Source: DASPKA01 sp035628335
Lineage (GTDB): Bacteria > Patescibacteriota > Doudnabacteria > UBA920
NCBI GenBank assembly: GCA_035628335.1
Contig: DASPKA010000130.1
Location: 1 to 23,749 of the forward strand
Length of the DNA stretch: 23,749 nt
Direction of reading: 5' to 3'
A program made the translations under genes and the position numbers. Each line of letters begins with the position of its first letter. Position 1 is the stretch's first letter. The notes under the pieces are model-generated. The model did not search any database. It saw nothing but the letters and a program-made list of their open reading frames with translations, and was not told the origin of the DNA. This document shows positions 14,529-22,066 of this stretch, in pieces.

Positions 14529-15295
14529 ATTATAAAAAAGAACTCCAATTCATGGAAGGACTTGCAGTCTCTGCTGGAGAACGACTTTTAAAGTATTTTC
14601 ATAAACGACATACCATTACTCTTAAAACTTCGTTTCATGATTTTGTAACTGAGGTTGATATAGCAAGTGAGAAATTTATTTTAAGTAAAATGCGTAAGAC
14701 TTTTCCACGCTATGGAATCTTGAGTGAAGAAGCTGGGCATTCCGGCAACCAACAAGCATTTTTTGTTGTAGACCCACTTGATGGCACACAGCATTTTAGC
14801 CACGGACTTCCAGGATTCGGCATCTTACTGGCGCTAGTAAGGGATGGAATAACTGTAGCGTCTGCTATGTACGACCCGCTGATTAAGAGTTCCTTCACCG
14901 CTTTGCTTGGTCATGGGTCATGGCGGAATGGAAAAAGAGTGCATTGCTCAAACACCACACGATTTGATCATGCGCTTGGTGGAATTGGATTGAACGGGCC
15001 GCGTACAACACTGAAACAAAAAAGCGCCCTATTTACAACTCTCTTAAGCGAGAAAGCAAATTTTTACCGGTACTATATGAATGTTGCATGGGTAGGTGTT
15101 GGCGGGTTAGATTTTTACATCTCCCATGGCGGCGGACCATGGGACCACGCTCCGCAAACCTTATTTGCTGCCGAAGCCGGTGCAAAAGTTACTGACTTTT
15201 CTGGCAGACCTGTTTTATGGGATACTAAAGAAGTGGTCGTGGCAAACCCAGTTCTGCATAAAAAACTTATGCAAATACTTAACCATACGCTATGA
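14525..15295 (+). CDS. Inositol monophosphatase family protein, paralogue 1
   Basis: Mg2+-dependent, Li+-sensitive-type phosphatase fold; family substrates include inositol phosphates, 3'-phosphoadenosine nucleotides, fructose bisphosphate and histidinol phosphate, and the sequence does not settle which. Catalytic set intact: DFVTEVD (39-45), E68-E69, D83-P-L-D86-G-T, and PWDHAP (D207) with EAGAKVTDFSG after it. It differs from the other three here by QHFSHG after DGT, where they have PYSxG. 256 aa, normal length. Coupled at both ends by ATGA overlaps. Confidence 0.9.
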   Translation: MNYKKELQFMEGLAVSAGERLLKYFHKRHTITLKTSFHDFVTEVDIASEKFILSKMRKTFPRYGILSEEAGHSGNQQAFFVVDPLDGTQHFSHGLPGFGILLALVRDGITVASAMYDPLIKSSFTALLGHGSWRNGKRVHCSNTTRFDHALGGIGLNGPRTTLKQKSALFTTLLSEKANFYRYYMNVAWVGVGGLDFYISHGGGPWDHAPQTLFAAEAGAKVTDFSGRPVLWDTKEVVVANPVLHKKLMQILNHTL

Positions 15296-16077
15296 ATTAC
15301 AGAAAAGAACTAACATTTGCAAAGCAGGTCGCTAGAGCTGCGGGCAAGCTTGTGCTCAGAGGCATGAAGCAAGGAATGAAGATTAAAGCAAAGCAGGGTG
15401 TTTTTGACATTGTTACACAATACGATAGTAAAACTGAGAAGTACATTGTTGGAAAAATTAAAAAACGTTTTCCTGGTATTGGAATATATGGAGAAGAGGA
15501 TGGAAGAGTAGGCTCAAAGGACACCTATTGGCTCATAGACCCAATAGACGGTACTCTACCATACTCAAAAGGCTTACCGGTATTCGTTGTTATGATGGCA
15601 TTGGTGGTTAAAGAAGAGGTGGTTGTAGGGGTTATATATGACCCTTCACGAAGAGAACTTTTTTATGCAGTAAGGGGCGAGGGCGCATTTTTAAATGGTA
15701 AACGCATTTCTGTCAATTCAGGTACTCGCTTGACATACTCCCTTGGAAGTGGTTATTTTGACTTTATCGTTAATACAACTTCCAAGCGCAGGGATATAAG
15801 TAAAATGCTGGCTGAACTTGGCGTACTGTTCTTCTGGTACGGAGGTTATGGTCAAGCTGCGTTAGCGTGCGGGCGAACTGATTTTTACATGAACCGTGGT
15901 GGCGGTCCATGGGATTTTGCTCCAGGTGCGCTCATTCTAAAGGAAGCTGGTGCAAAGGTTACAGATTTCTTAGGAAAACCATATTCGGTAGACTCAGATG
16001 AGCTTCTTGCTGCAAATCCTCATGTTCACAAGGCTTTATTAAGAGAAATAAAAAAATATAAATTGCATACTAGATAA
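15292..16077 (+). CDS. Inositol monophosphatase family protein, paralogue 2
   Basis: 261 aa, begins MNYRKELTFAKQVARAAGK, closely resembling the start of paralogue 1 (MNYKKELQF). Catalytic motifs: DIVTQYD (39-45), E68-E69, D83-P-I-D86-G-T followed by LPYSKG, and GGGPWDFAPG (D208) with KEAGAKVTDFLG. All metal ligands of the family are kept, so it should be active. Starts within the stop of paralogue 1 (ATGA). The unknown membrane-anchored gene follows after four bases. Substrate not predictable. Confidence 0.9.
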   Translation: MNYRKELTFAKQVARAAGKLVLRGMKQGMKIKAKQGVFDIVTQYDSKTEKYIVGKIKKRFPGIGIYGEEDGRVGSKDTYWLIDPIDGTLPYSKGLPVFVVMMALVVKEEVVVGVIYDPSRRELFYAVRGEGAFLNGKRISVNSGTRLTYSLGSGYFDFIVNTTSKRRDISKMLAELGVLFFWYGGYGQAALACGRTDFYMNRGGGPWDFAPGALILKEAGAKVTDFLGKPYSVDSDELLAANPHVHKALLREIKKYKLHTR

Positions 16078-16081
16078 TACT

Positions 16082-16768
16082 ATGAGTTTTATACAAGAAA
16101 ATTTTTGGATCTTTGCGGTGGTGGCTATTTTTGTGGTTCTGTACTTTGTAGATCGATACTCAAAAAAGAAAACTCAGGCGCAGGCAGAGTTGCTTTCGCG
16201 TAAGTTAGACGAGTTTGGTGAAAAGATTTCGGTAGAAGGCCCCCAGTTTGCAGAGATGCGCGAGCTTAGCTCTGCTGCTAGCTGGGAGCCAACGCTGCTC
16301 GACGCCCGGGAGTTTCGCCTGGACGGGAAGACTGCTTATTTTCTTTTTGGTACATATTATGCATATAAGACACAGGCACTTGTTTTGTATTTGTTAGTGG
16401 ATGTGGGTAGTACGCAGCAGCAATGGTTGCTTTCCTCTACCTACGATGAAGGAATGGCAGAAAAAAGCCCAGATGAGTACACTTCAGACGAAGCAGTAAA
16501 GAGGTTCTCTAAAGGTTACTTACAAGAGATTTCCGCTGTCTTATTTTGCCGTCCCGAGTTAGAGATTCCTATCACTCAAGCACTACAAGAAGCTTCAAGA
16601 GAAGATGTACTTCGATTCATGAAAGCATCATACTCGGTTGAAGGGTTTAGTAGATACCTGCTTGTGAGTTTTTATTTTAACGACCCTGGTAACTTAGATG
16701 ATGCTACGTTTTCGCGTATACAAGACTTTGCTCGTCTTACCATTAAGACCATCGTACCTGTTGTATGA
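16082..16768 (+). CDS. Membrane-anchored hypothetical protein
   Basis: 228 aa with one N-terminal membrane helix (residues about 8-24, NFWIFAVVAIFVVLYFV) followed by DRYSKKK, so a signal anchor; orientation by charge would leave the rest cytoplasmic. The soluble part (30-228) is mixed alpha/beta with no motif I recognise. It lies inside the IMPase cluster, four bases after paralogue 2 and 17 before paralogue 3, so it is probably co-transcribed and may recruit one of these phosphatases to the membrane; that role is only inference. Confidence 0.75.
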   Translation: MSFIQENFWIFAVVAIFVVLYFVDRYSKKKTQAQAELLSRKLDEFGEKISVEGPQFAEMRELSSAASWEPTLLDAREFRLDGKTAYFLFGTYYAYKTQALVLYLLVDVGSTQQQWLLSSTYDEGMAEKSPDEYTSDEAVKRFSKGYLQEISAVLFCRPELEIPITQALQEASREDVLRFMKASYSVEGFSRYLLVSFYFNDPGNLDDATFSRIQDFARLTIKTIVPVV

Positions 16769-16785
16769 TGAGATAGAAGTATGTT

Positions 16786-17559
16786 ATGTACGAAAAAGAA
16801 CTTGGATTTGCAAAACAGGTGGCATTGAAGGCAGGAGAAGTGATTGCGCAGAACTTCTTCCCAAGCGCTCCTGAAAAAACGTGGAAGTCTGACAACACAC
16901 CGTTGACTAAAACTGATACAGCAATTAACAATATGGTGCTTGAACAGATTGTTTCCACATTCCCTGAACACTCCTTTCTTGGCGAGGAGGGTTCGTCTTC
17001 TAACCTTGGTCAGACAGAGTATGTTTGGGTGTGCGACCCCATAGACGGCACCATACCGTACTCTCATGGTTGGCCATGTAGCGTGTTTTCTCTTGCGCTT
17101 TGCAAGGACGGTGTACCAGTTGTAGCTGTGGTGAATGAACCTTTTTTTAAGCGTTTATACACTGCGGTAAAAGGCGAAGGGTGCTTTTTAAATGACTCAC
17201 AAGTTCATGTAACAGAAGAAACAGACTGGAATCGTGTGTATGTTGGTGCGAACATTGGCCCGAGTTCGAGAGAAAAGTCTAATGTGTTAATATATAATTT
17301 ACACGCACATGGTGTTCGCACGGTTAACTTAGCATGCGTAATTTATCTTGGCATGCTGGTTGCCTCAGGACAGCTCGCTGGAGTGTACTTTCCCTACACA
17401 AATCCGTGGGACGCAGTAACAGTTAAGCTTCTTGTCGAAGAAGCCGGCGGCATCGTTACCGACTGGGAAGGTAAAGAACAAAGATATGATAGGACTACAA
17501 ATGGGTTTATCGCAGGAAGCACGCTATTACACGAAAAGTTACTCAGCTTTACTAAGTAG
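16786..17559 (+). CDS. Inositol monophosphatase family protein, paralogue 3 (altered 3' end)
   Basis: 257 aa. Catalytic motifs: TPLTKTD (38-44), E67-E68, CDPIDGT (D84, D87) with IPYSHG, and TNPWDAV (D209) with EEAGGIVTDWEG. The TPLT/NPWD pattern sets it apart from the other three copies and is somewhat like the histidinol-phosphatase/CysQ branches. The last 26 codons (from 17479) are duplicated 208 bp downstream in another frame; that second copy ends in the ATGA overlap with maf, so the present 3' end (SFTK, TAG) may have been supplied by an insertion. The enzyme core is unaffected and likely active. Confidence 0.9.
   Translation: MYEKELGFAKQVALKAGEVIAQNFFPSAPEKTWKSDNTPLTKTDTAINNMVLEQIVSTFPEHSFLGEEGSSSNLGQTEYVWVCDPIDGTIPYSHGWPCSVFSLALCKDGVPVVAVVNEPFFKRLYTAVKGEGCFLNDSQVHVTEETDWNRVYVGANIGPSSREKSNVLIYNLHAHGVRTVNLACVIYLGMLVASGQLAGVYFPYTNPWDAVTVKLLVEEAGGIVTDWEGKEQRYDRTTNGFIAGSTLLHEKLLSFTK
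17479..17516 (+). repeat. Direct repeat, copy A (inside IMPase 3)
   Basis: 38 bases matching 17687-17724 at 35 positions, including a 17-base and a 14-base exact block. The similarity starts abruptly at CAAAGATATGATAGG and ends abruptly after the GCAGG, beyond which the two copies agree only at protein level. Confidence 0.85.
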
Positions 17560-17680
17560 CGCCAACGGCGTGAGAGGGGGAGGCTCGTGTAGGGCTCTGC
17601 CCGTAACGAGGGGTTGTTCCTGAAGGAGCCCCGATTCCGAATCGGGGTCCTGCTCAGGTCGGCGACGTGAGCCCCAATAA
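17560..17680 (+). other. GC-rich structured insert with four consecutive hairpins
   Basis: By hand count, about 78 of the first 120 bases are G or C, far above the flanking genes. Four stem-loops follow in order: 17560-17570 (CGCC/GGCG); 17584-17610 (CTCGT/ACGAG plus GGGC/GCCC with a three-base internal loop); 17624-17651 (AGGA/TCCT plus CCCCGATT/AATCGGGG); and 17652-17672 (GCTCA/TGAGC plus GTC/GAC). The last two abut without a gap. No credible ORF lies inside. It could be a structured RNA, the palindromic recognition region of a small transposable or integrating element, or both. Not a tRNA and not a standard terminator (no U-tract). Confidence 0.7.
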
Positions 17681-17686
17681 TAGCCG

Positions 17687-17724
17687 CAAAGATATGATAG
17701 GACAACAAATGGGTTTATAGCGGG
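17687..17724 (+). repeat. Direct repeat, copy B (before maf)
   Basis: Downstream partner of the repeat at 17479-17516, offset by 208 bp. Begins directly after the structured GC-rich stretch. Confidence 0.85.
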
Positions 17725-17767
17725 GACTTTAAAGTTACATCAGAAGTTGCTTGAATTTACAAAATGA
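17687..17767 (+). pseudogene. Detached C-terminal fragment of an IMPase gene
   Basis: Read in the frame beginning CAA AGA TAT, this encodes QRYDRTTNGF and then IAGTLKLHQKLLEFTK before TGA. The end of IMPase 3 reads IAGSTLLHEKLLSFTK with the same residue count. Its TGA overlaps the maf ATG as ATGA, the coupling used at the two other IMPase junctions upstream. I infer that this is the original 3' end of IMPase 3, separated from its gene by the 208-bp insertion; the alternative is the remnant of a fifth, deleted paralogue. No start codon or ribosome-binding site, so it is not expected to be translated on its own. Confidence 0.75.
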
Positions 17768-18336
17768 CAAAAATTACTCTCGCTTCCACATCTCCTCGTA
17801 GAAAAGACTTACTCAGCCTGATAGTTCCGAAATTCGAAACCTGCGCGCCTGACTACGAGGAGGATATGACGTTAAAGCTATCACCTAGAAAACTGGTAAA
17901 GCACCTAGCAGAAGGCAAATGCAAGGCTGCTGTTTTAGTTGTGGGTGAGGGTGTGGTAATTTCTGCTGACACCATTGTTGCCTGTGGTAACAAAGTCTAT
18001 GGTAAACCAAAAAGCAAGCGTGACCTACAAAGAATGTTACGTGAACAAAGCGGAAAAGTTGTAAGTGTTTTAACTGGCCTCGCAGTATATGACAATAACA
18101 GTAAAAAACTAATCTCCAAGGTGGTTGAGGCAAAGCTGCATTTCCGTAAACTCTCCAAACAAGAAATAGACCGCTATTTAAAGTTTGATGATGGCATAGA
18201 CAAAGCGGGAGGATGGGCATTGCAAGGTCGCGGGGCTGCATTTTTTACAAAAATAGTCGGAGACTATTCCGCCATTGTAGGCTTGCCAATCGCGGAGGTA
18301 ATTAAAGCGCTTAATGGGTTCAATATAAAAACATAA
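17764..18336 (+). CDS. maf: Maf-family nucleoside triphosphate pyrophosphatase
   Basis: House-cleaning enzyme hydrolysing non-canonical or methylated nucleotides (dTTP/UTP or m7GTP/CTP type), historically called septum inhibitor Maf. Signature LASTSPRRKDLLSL at the N-terminus, SADTIVACG (D69 as catalytic base region), YGKPKSKRDLQRML, VLTGLAVYD, and DKAGGWALQGRGAAFF with VGDYSAIVGLP near the C-terminus. 190 aa, normal. Its ATG overlaps the stop of the detached IMPase fragment; because that fragment is no longer connected to an ORF, maf may have lost its translational coupling and has no evident Shine-Dalgarno. Confidence 0.95.
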   Translation: MTKITLASTSPRRKDLLSLIVPKFETCAPDYEEDMTLKLSPRKLVKHLAEGKCKAAVLVVGEGVVISADTIVACGNKVYGKPKSKRDLQRMLREQSGKVVSVLTGLAVYDNNSKKLISKVVEAKLHFRKLSKQEIDRYLKFDDGIDKAGGWALQGRGAAFFTKIVGDYSAIVGLPIAEVIKALNGFNIKT

Positions 18337-18366
18337 AAAACGAGCGTATCAGATAATTATACTTGT

Positions 18367-18480
18367 ATGCATGTATTGTGTGTGGCCTATGGCAAAAAGT
18401 TGAAAAGTAAGGTAACAGAGAAGCCTTCTGATGACTCTTTCAAGTTCTTGTCTGTTCAGATTCAAAAACATTGGGTTTGA
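18367..18480 (+). CDS. Possible 37-aa ORF between maf and IMPase 4
   Basis: Begins MHVLCVAYGKKLKSKVTEKP just after a TATACT box (18358-18363) and ends at 18480, inside the next promoter. No Shine-Dalgarno, and the box is one to three bases too close for a leaderless start at this ATG. Codon pattern is not informative. Weak candidate; otherwise this 177-base gap holds only the IMPase 4 promoter. Confidence 0.2.
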   Translation: MHVLCVAYGKKLKSKVTEKPSDDSFKFLSVQIQKHWV

Positions 18481-18505
18481 GAAATAGCCTAAAGAAGTCT
18501 ATACT
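18477..18505 (+). promoter_or_regulatory. Promoter of the IMPase 4 - leuS operon
   Basis: TTGAGA at 18477-18482, a 17-base spacer, and TATACT at 18500-18505. The ATG at 18514 is eight bases downstream, so the mRNA would have a leader of zero to two bases. Confidence 0.7.
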
Positions 18506-18513
18506 TATAAAAT

Positions 18514-19287
18514 ATGACTAGTTATATTGAAAAATTTTTAGAAAAAACACTTCGTGGGGCTGGAAAGATTTTACTTAAAGGCTTTGGCGAAGAGCATGAG
18601 ATTAATCACAAGGGCGAGGATATGTGGAGCGCGGTTACCAAGTACGACCTGGAAAGTGAAAAATATATCTTACAGCAAATAAGCAAAAAATACCCCAAAC
18701 ATGGCGTACTGGCCGAAGAAACTGGGCTTGCGGGGAGTAATAAGGAATATTGGATTATAGACCCATTGGATGGTACTATGCCGTATTCTCGGGGGCTGCA
18801 CCAGTTTTGTGTACTTATGGCATATGTTAAGAATGGCGTTGTGCAGTTTGGCGGTATCTATGACCCTTCGCACGATGAGCTGTATATAGCTGCTAGAGGT
18901 AAGGGTGCATATTTAAATGGTGATCGAATACATGTAACTACACAAAAGAAAACTAAGGGCATCGTAGGAGGCGCGTTTTTGGCAGGTGGTGGCTACACTA
19001 TCACACAGAAGGCAAAGCTTGCGGAAACGCTGGCGAAAAATGATATTATTCAGATACGTTGGTTCACGCCGGCGCTCTTTGGCGGGTTTGTTGCAAGCGG
19101 AAGAATGGACTATATGTACTGTGGCGGAAGTGCGGTTTGGGATTATGCTGCTCCATCAATAATTTTGAAAGAAGCAGGTGCTAAAGTGACAGACTTTGAG
19201 GGTAAGCCCTATACACTCAAAAGCACCTCTCTCTTTGCTGCAAATCCATATATACATAAACACCTTTCTAGTATTATAAAACATTGA
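18514..19287 (+). CDS. Inositol monophosphatase family protein, paralogue 4
   Basis: 257 aa. Catalytic motifs: SAVTKYD (39-45), E68-E69, D83-P-L-D86-G-T with MPYSRG, and GGSAVWDYAAP (D210) with KEAGAKVTDFEG. The AVWD form replaces the GPWD of paralogues 1 and 2. All metal-binding acids are present. Unlike the first three it has its own leaderless promoter, and its stop overlaps a possible TTG start of leuS, so the synthetase is transcribed with it. Substrate not predictable. Confidence 0.9.
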   Translation: MTSYIEKFLEKTLRGAGKILLKGFGEEHEINHKGEDMWSAVTKYDLESEKYILQQISKKYPKHGVLAEETGLAGSNKEYWIIDPLDGTMPYSRGLHQFCVLMAYVKNGVVQFGGIYDPSHDELYIAARGKGAYLNGDRIHVTTQKKTKGIVGGAFLAGGGYTITQKAKLAETLAKNDIIQIRWFTPALFGGFVASGRMDYMYCGGSAVWDYAAPSIILKEAGAKVTDFEGKPYTLKSTSLFAANPYIHKHLSSIIKH

Positions 19288-19292
19288 AAAAT

Positions 19293-21734
19293 ATGATGAA
19301 CAAACCTAATAGCAGTAAAGCAACGAAAGGGGGCAAGGCAGGTCCCAAAGTTAGAAAAAAATATAATCATAAGACTATTGAGGCAAAGTGGCAAGAATAT
19401 TGGGCGACTAAAAAAACATTTGTGGCATCTGACACTTCAAAGAAGCCTAAGAAGTTTATTCTTGTTGAATTTCCCTATCCATCTGGCTACGGGCTTCATA
19501 TGGGTCATTTGCGTCCGTACACTGCTGGGGATGTATATTCAAAGTTTATGCGCCTAAAAGGTTTTGAAACTGTTTTTCCTATGGGTTGGGACGCCTTTGG
19601 TTTGCCGGCAGAGAACTTTGCTATAAAGCATGGGGTGCACCCTGAAGTTTCTACGAAAAAGAACGTTGCTAATGCTAAAAAGCAGCTCCAATCCTGGGGT
19701 ATGAGTTTTGACTGGTCACGTGAAGTTAATACTACCGACCCTGATTATTATAAGTGGACCCAGTGGATTTTTTTGCAACTCTACAAAGCAGGGTTAGCCT
19801 ATGAAGCAACAGGATTGATTAACTGGTGTCCGAAAGACAAGACAGGTCTTGCAAACGAAGAGGTACAGGGAGGTGTATGTGAACGATGCGGCAGCGCGGT
19901 TGAAAAGAAAGAGCTTCGCCAGTGGTATTTGCGCATTACTAACTATGCTGAGAAACTCTTAGCTGGCCTTCGGCATCTACCCGAGTGGCCTGAGCCTGTA
20001 AAGTTACAGCAGGAAAACTGGATTGGGAAGTCATTGGGTGCTGAAATAGATTTCCATATTGCAGAAACTCATGAAAAACTTAAGGTTTTCACTACTAGGC
20101 CAGACACCCTCTTTGGCGTGACATTTATGGTTGTTGCACCTGAACACCCTGTGATTAAATCGTTAAGTTCCAGGATCCATAACATAAAGGAAGTTAACGA
20201 ATATATAGATACCGCTTTGCAGAGAACTGAAATCGAACGAGGCGCAGATGACAAGGAAAAAACTGGTGTAAGACTTGAGGGTATACACGCAATTTTACCA
20301 GGTGATGAAGCACGAGAGATTCCTATTTTCGTCGCAGACTACGTGTTATTTGGCTATGGTACCGGTGCTATTATGGCTGTGCCAGCGAATGATGAGCGTG
20401 ACGGCGCGTTTGCAAAAAAGTATCATTTGCCTGTCATTCAAGTTATTGACGACAATGGGAAACTTATAAACTCACGTGAGTTTAATGGCGAGGATTTTGA
20501 AGCTGCGAAAAAATCAATTACCGCAAGGTTTGGAAAAGGTAAGATACAGTACAAACTACGCGACTGGGTATTTTCACGTCAGAGGTACTGGGGCGAGCCA
20601 ATCCCAATCATTCACTGTGAGCAGTGTGGGGTAGTGCCAGTTCCGGAAAAGGACTTGCCAGTGGTGCTACCAAAAGTGAAGAAATATTTACCAACTGGAA
20701 CCGGAGAGTCACCACTCGCAGGTATTGAGTCGTGGGTGAATACTAAATGCCCTAAATGTAAGAAGAGTGCAAAGCGTGAAACCAACACCATGCCGCAGTG
20801 GGCAGGTAGTTCTTGGTATTGGTTGCGCTATACCGACCCGAAGAACAAAAAAATTTTTGCTGACAAAAAACGACTTCAGCGTTGGACACCTGTGGACATA
20901 TATTTTGGCGGAATGGAGCATACGACACTCCATTTGTTGTACTCTCGTTTTTGGAACCAAGTGTTGCATGACCAAAAGTTAGTGCCAGCAAGCGAGCCTT
21001 ATGACAAGCGTGTCCCTCATGGAATAGTACTCGGTCCAGATGGCGACAAGATGAGCAAGTCAAAAGGTAATGTGGTTGATCCTGCAGTTATATCGAAGCA
21101 GTGGGGTTCTGACACCATGCGAATGTACATGCTATTCCTTGGCCCTCATGGTAGTCAGGTTGCGTGGAATGACCAGGGTATTATTGGAGTTCGGAGGTTC
21201 TTAGAACGTGTTTGGGTGTGGGTAAATCAAAACAACGTCAAGCGTCCAGCGTCAAGCGTCAAGGTGGCCCATGACGTGGAAAAAGCATTGCATAAGTTGG
21301 TAGATAAGGTAGGAAAGGATATTGAAAGTTTCAGTTTTAATACTACGATTTCAGCGATGATGCAATTTATTTCGGAAGTGAAAGAATTGCCAGCAAGTAA
21401 AGAACAATTACGTCGATTTCTGATTGTTTTGTTTCCATTTGCCTCTCACATTGCCGAAGAGTTGAATCATATTATTGGAGGTAAAAAATCTTTACAGAAT
21501 GAGCAATGGCCAGAGGTAAATAAGAGACTTTTAAAAGAAGACTTAGTTGACTTTATAGTTCAGATAAATGGTAAGGTGCGTGAAAAAATTCAGCTCCCTC
21601 CCGACGCAACACAGGAACAGGCAGAAAGCATTGTCTTGAATCTCCAAAAAATTAAAGATACTCTTGAGGGAAGACAGATGGTAAGAAAAATCTTTGTTCC
21701 CGGCCGCTTGCTTAATTTAGTAGTTAAATTGTAG
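19293..21734 (+). CDS. leuS: Leucine--tRNA ligase
   Basis: Class I synthetase with editing. From ATG 19293: a 25-residue basic, Ser/Lys-rich extension; HMGH (HIGH motif) at 69-72 in PYPSGYGLHMGHLRPYTAGD; zinc-1 domain CPKDKTGLANEEV...CERCG; CP1 editing domain including FTTRPDTLFGVTF and GTGAIMAVPANDERD; second zinc region CEQCG; KMSKS at 586-590; anticodon-binding and short C-terminal domains. 813 aa, somewhat short but complete. A TTG at 19284 overlapping the IMPase 4 stop (TTGA), or ATG 19296, are alternative starts. A four-unit heptamer repeat at 21237-21264 encodes part of a linker. Confidence 0.97.
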   Translation: MMNKPNSSKATKGGKAGPKVRKKYNHKTIEAKWQEYWATKKTFVASDTSKKPKKFILVEFPYPSGYGLHMGHLRPYTAGDVYSKFMRLKGFETVFPMGWDAFGLPAENFAIKHGVHPEVSTKKNVANAKKQLQSWGMSFDWSREVNTTDPDYYKWTQWIFLQLYKAGLAYEATGLINWCPKDKTGLANEEVQGGVCERCGSAVEKKELRQWYLRITNYAEKLLAGLRHLPEWPEPVKLQQENWIGKSLGAEIDFHIAETHEKLKVFTTRPDTLFGVTFMVVAPEHPVIKSLSSRIHNIKEVNEYIDTALQRTEIERGADDKEKTGVRLEGIHAILPGDEAREIPIFVADYVLFGYGTGAIMAVPANDERDGAFAKKYHLPVIQVIDDNGKLINSREFNGEDFEAAKKSITARFGKGKIQYKLRDWVFSRQRYWGEPIPIIHCEQCGVVPVPEKDLPVVLPKVKKYLPTGTGESPLAGIESWVNTKCPKCKKSAKRETNTMPQWAGSSWYWLRYTDPKNKKIFADKKRLQRWTPVDIYFGGMEHTTLHLLYSRFWNQVLHDQKLVPASEPYDKRVPHGIVLGPDGDKMSKSKGNVVDPAVISKQWGSDTMRMYMLFLGPHGSQVAWNDQGIIGVRRFLERVWVWVNQNNVKRPASSVKVAHDVEKALHKLVDKVGKDIESFSFNTTISAMMQFISEVKELPASKEQLRRFLIVLFPFASHIAEELNHIIGGKKSLQNEQWPEVNKRLLKEDLVDFIVQINGKVREKIQLPPDATQEQAESIVLNLQKIKDTLEGRQMVRKIFVPGRLLNLVVKL
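21237..21264 (+). repeat. Four tandem heptamers within leuS
   Basis: GTCAAGC, GTCCAGC, GTCAAGC, GTCAAGG in direct succession, coding for VKRPASSVK with flanking bases. Three units differ by at most one base. The unit length is not a multiple of three, so gain or loss of one copy would shift the leuS frame. Confidence 0.85.
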
Positions 21735-21758
21735 TATGAAGGCAAGGAGGTACCTATA

Positions 21759-22019
21759 ATGACACTAATGGTTCTTTTTGTGCTTCTCTTTCTAGCCGGA
21801 TTCCTACTGGCGGAACTTGGAGCACGGTTAGACAATATCATTGTTTCGTGGACACTTCCGTTCGCGGGGTGCTTCTTCACGGGACTGATGGCAGCAGCTG
21901 AGGAGTTCTCGTTTGTGTGGTTCGCGCTTCCGTTTTCAGCGCTCATATGGACGATAGCTGCCCTACTTGCAGATGCAAGACAGGTTGCGAGGCCTTCTAT
22001 ACTTCGTTTCTTTTTTTAG
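21759..22019 (+). CDS. Small membrane protein (three hydrophobic segments)
   Basis: 86 aa beginning MTLMVLFVLLFLAGFLLAEL, preceded by AAGGAGGT at good spacing. Hydrophobic stretches at about residues 2-19, 28-46 and 51-70; basic C-terminal end (RQVARPSILRFFF). No family is recognised. Follows leuS by 24 bases without a terminator between, so it probably shares the IMPase 4-leuS transcript but with its own strong ribosome-binding site. A terminator follows. Confidence 0.7.
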   Translation: MTLMVLFVLLFLAGFLLAELGARLDNIIVSWTLPFAGCFFTGLMAAAEEFSFVWFALPFSALIWTIAALLADARQVARPSILRFFF

Positions 22020-22025
22020 AAACGA

Positions 22026-22066
22026 AAAAGGCGCCCGATGTGATCTCGGGGCGCCTTTTGTTTTTG
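22026..22066. terminator. Strong bidirectional terminator
   Basis: AAAAGGCGCCCGA pairs with TCGGGGCGCCTTTT (one bulged G) around a TGTGATC loop, with a T-run downstream on plus and an A-run upstream that becomes a T-run on minus. It serves the small membrane protein gene on plus and the Cys-rich gene on minus. Confidence 0.92.

Noticed and set aside
17432..17623. 63-codon plus-strand ORF (and a minus-strand ORF) running across the IMPase 3 end and the GC-rich segment
   Set aside because: Mostly an out-of-frame shadow of IMPase 3 and then hairpin sequence; no ribosome-binding site and low-complexity Arg/Gly/Ser translation.
17560..17680. Integron attC site or group II intron end
   Set aside because: No matching RYYYAAC/GTTRRRY core pair at the ends and no recognisable domain V; no integrase or maturase nearby.
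17479..17724. Diversity-generating retroelement template/variable repeat pair
   Set aside because: The repeat is only 38 bp, mismatches are not limited to adenines of one copy, and there is no reverse transcriptase in the window.
20709..21063. Overlapping ORFs in other frames of leuS
   Set aside because: They lie entirely within a well-conserved synthetase sequence and have no initiation signals.
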